The position numbers were made by a program, and so were the translations under genes. From Gorsachius magnificus (lineage: Eukaryota > Chordata > Aves > Pelecaniformes > Ardeidae), in NCBI GenBank assembly GCA_034008185.1, contig CM067084.1:46823099-46887098 (forward strand): DNA of 64,000 bases, written 5' to 3'. Positions 12,910 through 25,890 of the stretch are shown here, piece after piece (position 1 is the stretch's first letter; each line of letters begins with the position of its first letter). A model generated the notes under the pieces. That model made no database searches. It was not told where the DNA came from and saw only the letters and a list, made by a program, of their open reading frames with translations.

Positions 12910-14130
12910 CGTTATCGGTTGGCAGTTTACCGTGTGTGTCATGGTAGAAGAAATCTTGAGAGATTTGAAGGATGCAGCAATTGCTTCAGGGAGGGTATTC
13001 CATATGTTGAGGGTGACCAAAAGGACATCATTAACACAGCTATGAGAAAAGCAGATGGAGTAGATACAGAGACTGGGAGAGAAGAGGACAGCAGATGACA
13101 GGAAAAGGCAAAGTTGTGAGGTGCTGTGGTGCAACGGAGAAGGCAGCTGAGCTGGCAGAGCACCCAGCTGCTGCTGAGTGGGTGAGCTCTGTGGGCACTG
13201 GGCAGAACAACCAGGCAAACCCTTACAAGAAGTGAATGCTTCTGTGCTGGGTTAGCTCCCACAACTGGCTCACTGGGGTGAGATAAGCACCGGTGTTGGC
13301 ACAAGGGAAGTGCTAGGAACCAACCCACGACGAGGGGCGACAAAGGCAGCACAGCACTACCCTTTCGGCAGCAGCTAGCTATTAGCTTGGCTTAGCTCTA
13401 TCATCAAAATCAGGTCACGGCTCAACAGCTAGCAACGCTACATAAACCACCATAAGCTATTGATCTGCTCTGCAACCCCGCATCTCTCACCACTTGCCCC
13501 TGCCCCAGACCCAACCCCTCAGTTGCACCAGCAGAAGTGCTGCCTGATAGACAAGATCAGAGAAATAAGCTGGTTGAAAAAGGTGCCTCTCCTCCCTCCC
13601 CATGCTGCTTTTCAGCCAAATCAGGTTCCTAATCTGGTTTACCACACAGCTGAACAAAAAAACTGTGCCAGCAAACTAGCAGGCATATCAAAGAGACAGG
13701 AGTGAATGGCTGGGAGCAGAGACTGTCTTAGGCCAGCACAGCTGCCAAAAAAATTGCCAATCTGCACTCTCAGAGGGCTAAAGGGCTTGCAGAGACAGGG
13801 AAATCTATGGAGATATACTAGAGAGGTAAGTACAAAAAGGAGCCACAGAAATGGGCCAGGGTGGTAAGTGCAAGAATAGTGTTTCAAGGGACCTTTTTGA
13901 CAGGTCAGGTCAGGTGTAGGAAAAAAAGCTGTCATAAACAGGATGAGGGATCACAAAAGCCTAAAAAAGTGTATCTGTGATGTGGGCAGAGATAAGAGGA
14001 GACTTTAGAGAAGAAAAGGAAACAAAATTCATATACATCAAGATAAACAGGTCAAAAAGAGAGTGGAGTCAAAGATGACTCCCAGGTTATAGGTCTGATT
14101 GACAGAGAGTAATTGTGTGCGTTCCAGGCA
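12910..14130. repeat. Possible degraded interspersed repeat, family unknown
   Basis: Phrases such as 'GGGAGGGTATTCCATATGTTG' and 'AAAGATGACTCCCAGG' look like decayed old transposon sequence rather than unique DNA. I cannot assign a family or place its ends, so this is a weak call. Confidence 0.2.
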
Positions 14131-17100
14131 GGCTCACAAAGTCCCTACCCAGGAAAAAACAGGGGTCCTTGTGTGGGGACTGCAGATGGAGTTTCAAGGC
14201 GGGAGGTTCTCTGAAACACTATACATTTCCTTAACAGGTGGAAGCTTTTAATTCTGAATGAAGTCCTATGTAGTTTTTTTCAAATGAGCTTAAAAGCTAA
14301 CATACTTGCACTTGCTTTCAATGGTGGAAGCGGCCAGTATCAACAGCATTGCCATGGAGGACAGGGACCAAATACTTTTCAGGTGTTTTGCAAACCTTCA
14401 TGTAAGAATCCAGAACGGGCCAAAGCCACATCTTTTAGTCTTTACCTTTCTGAGGGAAGAAGGGGTGTTTAGATTCAGAAGCCTTGACTCTGCCTCCACT
14501 GTAATTTTGCTACTATCAAAACCTAGAACTACAGCTAGGAGTCTTTAAGAGCTGTTTTTGATGACAAATTATTACATCAGGATGGAAAATGAGTCCACAT
14601 TTGTCTGTTTCAGTAATGGAATGAAAAAGTAAGCCACCCTCACTTTTTGCAGTACACTCAACTTCTGGAGATATTTCTATGCAATCTTGTCTCCTTCAGT
14701 GCCATCCAGTGGAATTAATGTGAAATATCATGCCTATGCACAGGAAGGATTTACAAAAATACCACAGAGCACAGAACAGCTCTGTATTTTCAGGAGGTGC
14801 TGTTCATACCAGGTAAATTGCAGGTTGTCAGGGATATTGGTATAAGAATAATGAAAAACAGAACCATGATTTTCAATAGCAATAATTCAAATTAGATCTG
14901 ACATTGTTGCCTGGAGTCTTAGGAAAGCTCCTTATATCATTTATAAAATAGTTATTTGTGTCTGCAAAATATGTAGCACATACAAAATTCATACTGGTAC
15001 AGCATGGTATAAAGATTTAATAGCATCCATTTGCGTAATGCACCTATCCACAACCCAAGCCAATAAAATATTAGTTGTAATTTTTCTTTTCCTCCAAGGC
15101 ATGAATAGTTTGACTGAAGGAGCAGGGGCATCTAGATTTATAGGTGCTTGCACTCTCAATAATACAAGTATTTTTAAAACATATTCATACATATCTATAT
15201 TGTATTACATATGCATGTGTATGTAGAGATGCATATGTGTTGTATACATATATGGGCACACGCACAAATAAAAGTTCAGTATGTTATAGCCTCATAATAT
15301 TCTTTTTTCAGATAAGACCTCCTTGCCCTTTTAGTGCTTTCCTGAATCCTCCTGAATTAGAATGAACTCATGCCAGTATTTGCATTAAGATTCCTAAGGC
15401 TGTCATCTTGCTTTTTCCAACTCTAGGGTAGAGCTGTCTGCCAAAGGCCTAAGGCTTCCTACCTAAAAACTCTTTAAAGGTGGCTTGCAAGATGGATTTC
15501 TGCAAACAAATGGATTTCTACCTCTTTTGTTCCTTTATAGCACACAGAAATGACAAGAAAATATCTTATACTAAATTAGAACAGCAGAGTATTTTCTTTG
15601 TCTTACTTACCCTAGCAGATGCCTACTGCAATGGAAAAAAAACACTGAAATGCTAATATCTCTGTGCTTGCCGAGTTTTAACTTTCCTTTCTCTAAGCCT
15701 CTGTTCAAATCCCAGTGGTTCCTCCGTCAATGCTCCCCTTCCCATCACAGCTTGCCCCGTTTCTCCATCAAGACTTGATTCTGTTTGATTTTATCTGCTT
15801 TACCAATGTGCTCTCATTCTTTTGGATTCCTCACTGGCTTCCACATCTATCCTCTCTCATTTCTCTTAGTCCTAGGCTCCTGGCATACAGTCCCCCTCCA
15901 ATTCCTTGTCTGTAGGTACTTGTCCCCTTGCCTTGAACTTGTTCTCCTTCATTTCTCCTTGAGAATTTAATTTCCTTCCTCACCTAATCCCGGTATCCTT
16001 TCCCTATTACTCTCATGTTAAGCTTTTCTACCCCCTGGTAGTTTCAGTCTCACCACATCCCCTGCCTCCAGACATAACTGTTTCCCTCCCCTCAGTCAGG
16101 TCCTTGTCCTCTCACCATTCCTATCAGACATGCTGATGCAGCTGTGAAGAGGAGAAAACAGCAGCTTTTGGGAAGCACAGGGGACGGTTTCTATAGGCTC
16201 ACTCTCAGTCCAGAGACCCACCCTGGTTCATAGTGGTGAACAGAGGACTCTCTTGGGCACTGCAGCCCACAACTGGGGTAGGCTTGTCCACAGTAGTAGC
16301 AAGGGCAGTGGGGGCACATGCTAAGTAGGAACGTGGAAAATTTACTTCTTCAAAGGCTTGTAAATTATGCTAAGTGTAGTCAAAAGATCAGACAATCCCC
16401 TTCCAATTCAGTTTTTCATGACAAATTCCAAGTCTGCTCTAGAGCATAAAGGCATTTCAGCACTTCAAAGATAAGATCTCACAATATTTTATCCTAGCCA
16501 AAGCCCTTTTTTTTCCTGCCTTTGTTCTTAGTTCCTGTTTGGTAGCAGTAAAATAATCCTAAACTTCCATCCTCAGTATGGAAAATGTCATGCCAAGCCA
16601 TGGATGTTTAGCAAATGGTATGTTACCTAAAGCATAGTTTAGCAAGCAAAATTTAGCAAGTGGTATGCTACCTTTAGCTGTAGTTAAAGCTTAACAAACT
16701 CATTTAAAGGAAAACAACTGACAACCCTATTGTAGGCACTGTTATATATTTCAAGTATAACATATTACTAAATGCAAAATAGTATTTAAGCTAGTAATGA
16801 GTACATATGTGTAAAGGAAAATTATTATCAATTAAGCTTTTCATTTTTACCTTTACTTTTATCCACTGCAATTACACAATAGGTTTTCTTGAGTTGAGAA
16901 GCCTCAGAAGAGTGGATCATTTTATAATCCAGAGCTGCTTACAGTAGCATAACAACAGTTGCCTAACTGTGGTGAAATAAAAACACAGATTTACTCTAAA
17001 CTTCCCTTCCATTGACAAGGCTGCATAGGCATTAATGCTCTTTTAGCAAGTATTCTCTTTTATTCCAAGGATTAGTTCACTGAACAGTAACGACTGGCTA

Positions 17101-19725
17101 CCTTGGCACATGCACACACGTCTCCTTGGAAGTGCCGTCTCTTACCTGGCTAGGAGACCCTTAACCATCTGCTCCAGCAGAGCACGCACGTTATCTTAGG
17201 AAACAGCAAAATGTCTCTTCCCCATCCTTCTTCAAGCTGCATTTCTAGTGAACTTAGGCCAAGGCCCTCAAGTGCCTACTTACCACCTATGGCAGGGACC
17301 AACCTACAGATGGTGCTCAGAGGATTTATTGCACCAGGCCGGTAAGATCCCACTGTTACTGCCTTTCTGTGGCAGTAACTCTGAGCTTTATCTTTGCATT
17401 GCTGTGATGTTAAGGGCACACTTCTCATATTAAGCTGAATAAAGTGTGTCACTATATATTAACCTTAACTGCAAGAACATAATTGAACTCAATGGGGCTA
17501 CTGCCCTCTGTGTTTCAGCGGGACTTGACTTTGAAGAAATAAGAATTCACTGGTTTACAAAGGCAGAAATAAACTTTATTATACAGGAAGTGCAGGTGCA
17601 ATACTGTGATTATAGATACTGGTATGATTCACCTTGAGATTTTAGTTATGTCTTGCCAAAAGAAGCTATTATCAAGCCCCAAATGACTCTAACAACACTG
17701 CTATCAATGTGGCATTTAGAAATTCCTTCCCTAGTGGGAACAAAACCATCTCTTTTCTTCCAATGTTGAAAATTAAATGCACAGTATTAGCACCATCAAT
17801 GAGGTGTTTAACTTGAAGATTGCCTTTCCTGGTGAGAATGAAAACACTACTTGTTTCCTTTTTTAAAATTAACAGCAGTGTTTTTCTCTCTTTTCTACTA
17901 TGTGCACTTGTTTAATCAACCTGAGACACAGTATGTCTCTGGTGCTCAGAGAGCATTGCGGGAATACAACGTCTGTGCGTGCATGTGCTTGACATCCCAT
18001 GCTCCAGGGCTGGGATCTAGCCTGTTTCCAGTAGGATTCAAGCACACAATAATAAAGTAGAAAGAACATGTCTGGAAAAAAACAGGTAAGGAAGACAAAA
18101 GGCTGGATTTTGGTTTAAGTCATCTTTGTACCAACAACAAGGCTACGTTGATGCAGAAGGAACATTAGAGAAAATTAACCCAAAATTAACAGCAGAGGGT
18201 GCCAGAAAGGTACCATAGAAGTTGCTCACTACAGCCAAAAACTGTTGTGAGCCATTCCACAGAAGCGTGCAGGACTGTCCTCTGACTTTTCTCTAGCTGT
18301 CACCTATGTTTGTGTTCACACATATGGTCAGCAGTGGGCAAAGAGGTGAAATGGCTTTCAGTTCATTTGTCCTCCAAAACTGGGCAAGAAAAAGTTGTTC
18401 TACTTAGTCCTTGAGCCACTTGAGGGCCGGATAACGTGTTAAGGTTTGTAGCTGTACTGCGTCCCAACACTCCCTAGAACGATGCTTCTGGGGGAGTCCA
18501 GGACTCACAGGTAAGTCCATATAATCATATGCACGTGGGGTGACCAAGAGCAGACACAAAACTCTGAGATGCGGAGGCCTACCTTTGATGTTTGGCATCA
18601 GGAGCTGTCATTCACCCAGCAACACCAGAATGCGACTTCTGGGGATCCCTCTGAGTATACGGGATTGCCCCTATCACCCGCTTGGAGTCTGATCCTCCCC
18701 AGCTCCTACTCTTACCTGGTATATGAGCAGCACAGCATGGACTAGTCCTTAGTCGCTTCACTTGGTAGCTCAGGTGGTTGTGGAGGAGGACAGAGCGTTC
18801 AAGGCTGCACTGTTTGCTCTGCTATCTTTGCAAAAGTACAGGCAGTCCTGCCACAGCTACTCAGACCTGGCTGAATTCCTGCTGTCCCTGAGGGGCAGAT
18901 CTCAAGCCCAGGCCAAGTCTCAGCTGGCTTTGTTAGAAAGCAAATGGATTCATTGAAGGACGCGAACAAACAGGCTGGCAGCACGGATGATCGCAGCTCA
19001 TGTGCAAACTAGGTTTGCCAGGGAGTCCATTCATCGTTGTTTTCTAGGGTCCGTGTTGACACCAAGGTCATGGTGGTATTGCAGGCTCGGAGGCCTAGGA
19101 GACAGGCCCACCTCATTTCTAGGTGGCAACACTAGTGTGACAGATCAATGCCCTTCCTGTATTTCAGGCCAGATAACCACAGGCTGACACAGCTAATGCC
19201 TGGGAGCAGACGGGTAACACTACACAGCTGGTGGCCACAGTGCTCTTCCCAAACATTCTGACATTGTTTCTAAACAAATCCGCTGCTCCAAGGCACCCAC
19301 GCCAAAGAGTAGACGAACTTTCTGTCCCTTTCTTGCTCTGCATGCAAGCACAAAACAACAGTGAGTTTTTCAGGTCCCATCTCACCTGTTACTGTTTGCT
19401 TGCTCTCTGTCACTGAATTATTCTTGCCAATGCATGAGATAACATTGCACGGGCTAACCAAGAAAGTGAAGGAAGAACACTTCCACTCTAACAATGGATA
19501 CATAGCAAAAGCGTGTTTGGCTATTTTTTTCTGGCTTGTTTTCCTTAATTGCTTAGTTTTGCACCATAGGGGTACTACGAGTTAAATCACTACTCAACAA
19601 TTTCTGTGAAATAAGACATTAAAGTCACTTAAGGAGAAATGCTCCTTCCTTAAATGCAATCTATCTTGTAGTTCACTTCATGATGACATGCAGGTGTTCA
19701 AAACTTCAGCAAACACAGACTTCTA
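14131..19725. other. Non-coding stretch, no gene seen
   Basis: No claudin-like single-exon gene and no WWC2-like exon (the genes upstream of CDKN2AIP in human) was found. 15,660-16,130 is pyrimidine-rich. There is a (TA/CA)-rich patch near 15.18-15.27 kb. Otherwise I see nothing supportable. Confidence 0.5.
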
Positions 19726-19729
19726 ATTC

Positions 19730-19765
19730 GGGGGGGGGGGGGGGGGGGGCGGGGGAAAAAAAAAA
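19730..19765 (+). repeat. Homopolymer tract G20-C-G5-A10
   Basis: Twenty G at 19,730-19,749, one C, five G, then ten A. The G run can form G-quadruplexes and is also a place where sequencing length errors are common. It lies about 1.1 kb before the CDKN2AIP coding start. Confidence 0.95.
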
Positions 19766-20286
19766 TCTATACAGCTCCCCCCGGGACAGCCCTTTGGAAT
19801 TCAAAACTCTCTCTGATGCACTAACTGAGCAAGCACTGTCTCGGCAGACTGAAGCTTGGGGTATCTTCACAGCATGTTTATTACTTTTTCAAACAGAATT
19901 CTCCAGCTGGTTTCGAATAAAATTTTGGGCTAAACTTTTGCAACATAAAGACAGTCTACAGAGTTGCATGAGCAATTATCTGAACCCTTTGGAGCCAGCA
20001 GCCCCCATGCTTAGAACCTCTATTATTTTTTTCCTCCAAAATGCTACAACCACCCTTTTCCTCGCCACCACCTTCCCATCACACGCCAAGGAGGTAAAAA
20101 CATGAATTGATCCCACGAACTCCGACCTCTGCAAGGCTGGAATGAATCTGCAAGGGGAACGATGGAACAAACGAAAATGCTAACACTTCTGCTCACTCTT
20201 TTACCAGGCAGAATACGAAGTGGGCAACCGTGCCCATGCCACCGTTCTCTCACATTTTTGGGGTGCTAGGGGAAGAGAGAGGGGAA

Positions 20287-21105
20287 CAGGCAGCCTGTCA
20301 GAGGCTGAAGGGCAGGGGCCGGCAGACCGGCCGCTCTCCAGAAGCCCACGCTCCTGTAAGCATGAGCCTGAATGCAACGACCTGTGCGCAGGGTCCGCGC
20401 GGGCACCGCGAATAATCTCAGGCTATAGTACAAAAAAAACCAACCCCAAACAACAAACACCCCCCACACCCCTCCCAAGCAAGAAAAAACCCAAACAAGC
20501 CCAACCCAATCCGCGGGCCGTATAGAGACGCCCGCTGCGGATTACGCTGACAGGGCCGTGGGAAGCAAGGCGCCCGAGGGACGCCGAGCCGCCGCGGCTG
20601 CCCTGGCTCCCTGCCCGCCGTGCCCTGAGGCGCCGCGCCCAGCCCACCTCGCGCGCCGCAAAGCAGCCTGGGCCGGCGGCGCCGGCTGTGAGGTCATCCC
20701 GCGCGGCCGGAAGGAGCGGAGCGGGCCGTTGTTTCCGTTGTGGGGGGCGGAGGCGGGCCCCGCGCGCGGAGCCGGGGCGGGCGCGGCGGGGGGGCCCCCC
20801 TAGGGCGGACGGCGGAAGAGGTGGCTTGGGCGGAGGCGCTGCGCGGGGCCTGCGAGCCCGAGCACCACTGGCGGCACCGGCGGGAGTTCCTGCTGCGCAA
20901 CGTGGGGGAGCTGCCGGCGGCGGGCAGCGCCCAGCTCCAGCGCCTGGTGTCCCTCTCCATGGTGTGGGCCAACCACGTCTTCCTGGGCTGCCGGTGAGTG
21001 CGGGCCGGGGCGGCGGGCCCGGCGGGGGCGGGTGGGGGGGCGGCGCGGCCGCCTGACGGCGTCCCTCCCCTCCTCTCTCCCCTTGTCGCCCCTCCAGGTA
21101 CCCGC
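20287..21105 (+). promoter_or_regulatory. CDKN2AIP: CpG-island promoter of CDKN2AIP
   Basis: Base composition changes abruptly to very GC-rich with many CpG dinucleotides. It covers the upstream region, exon 1, intron 1 and the start of exon 2 of CDKN2AIP. An ETS-like CCGGAAGG lies at about 20,706-20,713. There is no TATA box, as expected for a housekeeping promoter. A CA-rich low-complexity stretch (20,430-20,510) sits inside the upstream part. Confidence 0.85.
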
Positions 21106-23447
21106 CGCAGGTCATGGAGAAGGCGCTGGAAATGGCGGAAGGCATCCAAGTGACCGGCGCGCCTGTCCGCACCACGAGAGATGAACTGGTTGCCAAGGTG
21201 AAGAAAAGAGGCATATCAAGTAGCAATGGTTAGCAGATCATAGCTGTGACAATACATAGGAGTCTAGAAAATGCTTGTTTGCGAATGTTCTCGGTTTACC
21301 TCGGGCTTAGAAAAGTAGTCGAAATCGTTTACTTCTAAAACTCTGTGTTAATCCTTTCCCCTCTCTGCTGTTTTGTCCTCACGTAATACCTGTGAAATAG
21401 ATGCAATGCATAAGTATTCCGTTGGTAATGCAGAGCTCTTGTTTTGCATCTCTACAGCTGGTGCACTTTAAGCTGATTATTGTTTTAATGTGATGTAGGC
21501 TATTGTACTCTAGCTTAAATGTATTCTTCTTACTTTGTCTTTAGTGCTAGTCTGACGTTGCTTTGTGAGAAACTTAGTTTCTTGAAGAAATTCTTAAAGT
21601 TGTATTTTAAAGATGTTTTTCTGATATTAGTAGACAAAATAGACTTTTTTTTTAGATCAAATAGTCTGTTTATTGTACTCTGGTTGTTTTTGGTTTGGAC
21701 TTCAAGAATACAAATACATACTCGCCTGTGAGTCCCAAACCAAAACCTGAAATCTTGCACCTGAGCATTTTTAGGTTTTTGTCAAAAAACACTAAAATAT
21801 TCTGAAACATTGCGTTAATACTTGAAATTGCAGTTCAAGTTGCATTCATAATATATACCTTTTTGATTCACAGAGATTATTGCTAGAATTTTTTAGAAAA
21901 CGCATAAATTGTCTCTAGATGGATATTTCATAGTGCAGAAATTAAAGAGGATAACGTACTTTACTTGTTTTGCAGAAGGGGTAGAGGAGCCCTCCAAGAA
22001 GCGAGCTGTTGAGAAAAGCAAAGATTCGAAGGATACTGGAAAGGACGTGAAAACAACTAAGGCAGAAGCCCCAAAGGAAACAGAGAGCGCATTGCCAAAA
22101 AAGCAGGAAAAAGATACTAGCAAAGATCCTGAAAGCTCCCAGTCAACTTGCAGTTCAAATCAAGAAATGGTCGCAGCATCAGGCATAGAAACAGAAGCAA
22201 AACCAGCTAATGCTGAAAATACTACTGAGCAAAATCCATCTTCATCTGAAAAAGTGTCAGGAGAGAAGCCTTGCTCAAATCCACCTAAGGAAAGCAAGTG
22301 TGAAAATGTGCCATCACCTGAAAAGAAAACTACAGTAAGTGCAGTGCCCCCGGCTGCCAAGAGTGCCCCGCAGGCAGCAGCAGCGGCAGCAGAGGTGTCC
22401 CCGGCTGCCAAGAGTGCCCCGCAGGCAGCGGCGGTGCCCCCGGCTGCCAAGAGCAGCCTGCAGGCCGAGACCCCGGGCAGCAGCCCCAGACCGGCAGCGT
22501 GCGGGGTGCCACCGACCACCAAGAGCACCCCTTCCAAAACCCCGGAGTGCCCCAGCATCGGCCCCCAAGGGGCCCTGGCCCCCAAGAGCGGCACTCAGGC
22601 AGGTGCCTCGCTGCTGCTGGCCCCCAAAAGCAGCGCTCAGGCAGGTGCCTCGCTGCTGCTGGCCTCCAAGGGCACTGCTAAGGCAGGCTCCTCGCTTCTG
22701 GCTTCCAAGAGCAGGCCGAGGTCCTCGTTGCTGGCTGCTCGGAGCGGCGCTCAGCAAGGATCCTCGCTGCTGGCTTCCAAGAGCAGCGCTCAGGTGGCTG
22801 CTTCGCTGCTGTCTACTCGGAGCGGTGCTCAGCAGGGTCCCTCGTCGCTGGCCTCCCGGGGTGGAGCTCAGGCAGGTGCTTCCCTGCTGGCCTCCAAGGG
22901 TGGCACGCAGGCAGGTTCACCGCAGCTGGCCTCCAAGAGTGGCTCGCAGGCAGGCGAAAGCCCTGCTAAGGCTTTGTGCAAACCATTAACCAGCGAAGAT
23001 GCAAAGGAAAGACAGCCTTTTTTCAACAGACTATACAAAGCTGTAGCCTGGAAACTGGTTGCTGTTGGAGGCTTCAGCCCTAACGTAAATCACGCAGAAC
23101 TTCTAAACTCGTCTATTCAGTCTGTCAAAGCTACATTGGATGTTGCTTTTGTTCCCCTGAAGGAACTTGCAGACTTGCCCCAAAATAAGAGCTCTCTAGA
23201 AAATATAGTTTGTGAACTGAGGTGCAAGTCTGTCTACTTGGGTACTGGCTGTGGTAAAAGCATGGAAAATGCCAAAGCGGTTGCTTCAAGAGAAGCTTTG
23301 AAATTGTTCCTCAAGAAGAAAGTTATTGTGAAGATATGTAAAAGAAAATACAAAGGTAGTGAAATTGAAGATTTGGTACTTCTGGATGAAGAATCAAAAC
23401 CTTCGAATTTACCTCCAGCTTTAAGAAATCCTCGTGAGATCTTGTAG
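20809..23447 (+). CDS. CDKN2AIP: CDKN2A-interacting protein (CARF), three coding exons
   Basis: CDKN2AIP/CARF is a nuclear protein that binds ARF and p53, and binds the exonuclease XRN2 through an N-terminal XTBD domain. Exons: about 20,809-20,993, 21,098-21,228 and 21,976-23,447, with GT-AG junctions and matching phases (CG|G, then G|AA); about 595 codons against roughly 580 in human. The XTBD part reads HWRHRREFLLRN, SLSMVWANHVFLGCR and TTRDELVAKVKKRGISSSN. The middle is a low-complexity Ser/Lys/Glu-rich linker followed by imperfect repeats. The C-terminal ~160 residues are strongly conserved (QPFFNRLYKAVAWKLVAVGG, CELRCKSVYLGTGCGKS, VASREALKLFLKKKV), forming the dsRNA-binding-like end. No in-frame ATG exists between the upstream TGA (20,689) and the conserved part; I place the start at the ACG at 20,809 (TAEEVAWAEALR, where the family has M-A-x-E-V). 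Identity is sure; the start is not. Confidence 0.95.
22339..22965 (+). repeat. CDKN2AIP: In-frame degenerate repeats in CDKN2AIP exon 3
   Basis: First block (22,345-22,470): three Pro/Ala units of the type PAAKSAPQAA. Second block (about 22,565-22,965): roughly ten units of 12-15 residues of the type LLASKSGAQAGAS. The coding DNA is much more GC-rich than the flanking exon. The human protein has a corresponding Ser-rich SLLASKSSSQ-type array, so the array is ancestral, but here Ser is largely replaced by Ala, Gly and Gln. Confidence 0.85.
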
Positions 23448-24155
23448 GGGGGAACCGCTGTTTGTACCATGTATAGTATTTCAAGATGAGGACTAAAGGT
23501 TAATTTTGTACTTTAAAGATGTAGGCTTCCAGATATTTTGTATTTCTTTCTCAGTTTTGCAAGACAATGATAGCGCTTTCACTTGGTAGCAATTGTATAA
23601 AACTTGTTAGAGATGACAAGTGCGCATCTAAAGGTATGCCTTAATACATAGCACACTAGTGTGCTGTTTTATTTGCAGAATAGTCTACCTAATTCTTCTA
23701 TTTTTCATGAAACAATTAAGGTACAATTTGCTGTTTAAAACCTGAAAATTTTGTAATTCTTACAATTTGATGGCAGTGTGCTCAATTGTCTACCATGTCT
23801 TTTTTTAGCCACATAGAAGTATGTATGTAGGGACCATGATACTTGAATGATTGAAAGCTGTTTAAAAATTTCAATCAAAAAGTTGAATCATCTGTTTCAG
23901 GCGTGTTGCTCATAATGTTCACTGTTGCTCATAGGAGGAGAGAAAATAGTTGGTTGACTATTTTTATGGGATGTTGTAACTCTCGCAATATAAATGACAG
24001 CCCGATCCCATTCAGCGTTATATGAGCAGGTTAGATCGCATTTAACATCATACCGGCAAATTAGCGGTTAGCAGTCAAGCCGCAGCTACTTCAGCCACCA
24101 AAACTCTGTAAGCGTATTTAATTTATGTTGTGAAATACCATTTACAGTTTTTTCA

Positions 24156-24209
24156 AATAAACGTAGATTTCTATGCTAAGCATCTTTTGACTGCTACTAA
24201 AACAATAAA
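24156..24209 (+). terminator. CDKN2AIP: Poly(A) signals of CDKN2AIP
   Basis: Two canonical AATAAA hexamers at 24,156-24,161 and 24,204-24,209. The second is followed by a GT-rich stretch (GGGATGTGC, then TTTGGTTTGGG) suitable as a downstream element. This gives a 3' UTR of about 0.75 kb after the stop at 23,445. Confidence 0.7.
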
Positions 24210-24239
24210 AACTCTGGGATGTGCTTCTACAGTACTTTG

Positions 24240-25890
24240 GTTTGGGCTATTTAACTATTCCAGCCATTTCAATAACTTTGCGACACCCTAAGAGAAGCTT
24301 TACTTTGAGCGGCTTCAAGGTGTAATCCCACCAGGGTGAGCTGTTTTCTTTAGATGAGTAGCTGAAATACTGTAAAACTGATAGAGTGGACCTGTGGAAT
24401 ATCTATTTCTACTTTTGTAACACTTACCAAGAGAAGCAAAACGGAAAGGCTGCTGTCTGCTAGAGACAGCGAGCGTGCTGTGAAGCGTTCCAGCTAACCG
24501 AGCCCTTCCTTTTGCTACGTTTTTACACGATGTACAGAGTGGTTTGGAGCAAGGAAAGTGGGAGATTACCTTTTATTTTCAATGTTACTGAAATACCTGC
24601 ACAAACTGCATGTTTTGATATGTTGGATAATGACATGTAACTGTAAAAACATAATGTCTTCAGTGCTATCTTGAATTAATCTTGTCCGATTACGGTAGTT
24701 AGCGTCATTTAATGGAGTTCTTACACTTGACCGACAGACCCATCCATCGAGTACTATGGGAGTGGAGAGGAATTCCTGGGATCTCGGTAGTATGTATGTC
24801 CACTTAAAGACTTAAAGTTCTTTTGTGATTTTGGGACTGAACCACCATGGCGTTCTTACACTGTACTCAACGTGATTTTGAACAGCGGTGGCCGTCTGGT
24901 CCGTAGCCATAGCGCCTGACGCTGGCGAGGCGCTCGCGCTTCCCGGTGGCCAGTTGAGAACTTCCTCCCCCTCACCCCCCTGCTTCTGTGCCCTTGGTCA
25001 CCCTGCGCCCCGGTTAGCGCTCTCAGGAGTTCCCCCCTCAGTGTTTCTGGAGCACCAGCCGGCGTTCGCGGCGCACCACGATAAATTGTGTCTTGTGCCG
25101 TGTAAGAGTCGGTGCGTGCTTCTAGCGCAGAGCCAGTTCCCTGCTGCATTTAGGAGTTGGGGCGTTCGTGCCGGGAAGTGTGAGGTCTGTTTTCAAATCC
25201 TCGCCCTGTTCAGGCGGAGACACGGAATGACTGTTTTTGTGGGGTGGGAATCGCGTCCTGGGCCCTCTGGAGTGCAGCTTTTCCAGCTGCTGGTTGGGGC
25301 ATCTCCAGATCCCTGGTTGGGAATCGCAGCCTGTGTTGCAATGTGAAAACCTGTGTTTCCCGCCCGTGAAGCGAAGCTCGCAGTATTTACTGACCTCAAG
25401 GGGGTGTTAGGGTAACTGTGTTAAAAGGCTGAGGTGCTAGATGCCTTTTTTTAAAAAGTCCTGACTTAAGCTTACTTTTTTTAGAATTTTTGAATGTTCT
25501 TCCTCTTTGATGTTTGGTTGTGATTCATTAAAGGATGAGTCTAGCTACTCTTAATAGAAGCTGAAAGTTGAACTGTGTTATTTTTATTTCACTTTCTGCA
25601 TGGAAAGCAGCTCAACGAGCAGATTCCAACATACACGTAAATAAGCATTAAGTATTGGAATAAGGATTTATTAACGTTTCGTTAACCCTCAAGGAAGAAA
25701 GGAAGGGTTTCAAAGAACTGGCTGTGGCAAGAAGCGTTCGTGCAGTCCTGTCGGTTCTAAAACCTCCGGGTTTCCCCTCCGGGTACTGTCCTGGTCTCTG
25801 GCAACGGGGGTGCTGGTCTTTAATGGTCAGACCTGGCTGATGAGGAGCGGCTGGAACGACTGCGCTTAACGCTGTGGAGTTGTCTCGAGG
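24240..25890. other. Intergenic stretch downstream of CDKN2AIP
   Basis: No conserved exon was seen. 24.88-25.35 kb is moderately GC-rich with an open frame of 152 codons (24,888-25,346, + strand) that carries no recognisable motif. Confidence 0.5.

Noticed and set aside
1..20000. Search for WWC2, CLDN22 or CLDN24, expected upstream of CDKN2AIP by human synteny
   Set aside because: No claudin signature (W-GLW-C-C) or WWC2-like exon was found in this interval.
20423..21226. 267-codon - strand open frame opposite CDKN2AIP exon 1
   Set aside because: It is a GC-rich shadow frame over the CpG island; composition is Pro/Arg/Ala-rich with no motif, and the + strand clearly encodes CDKN2AIP.
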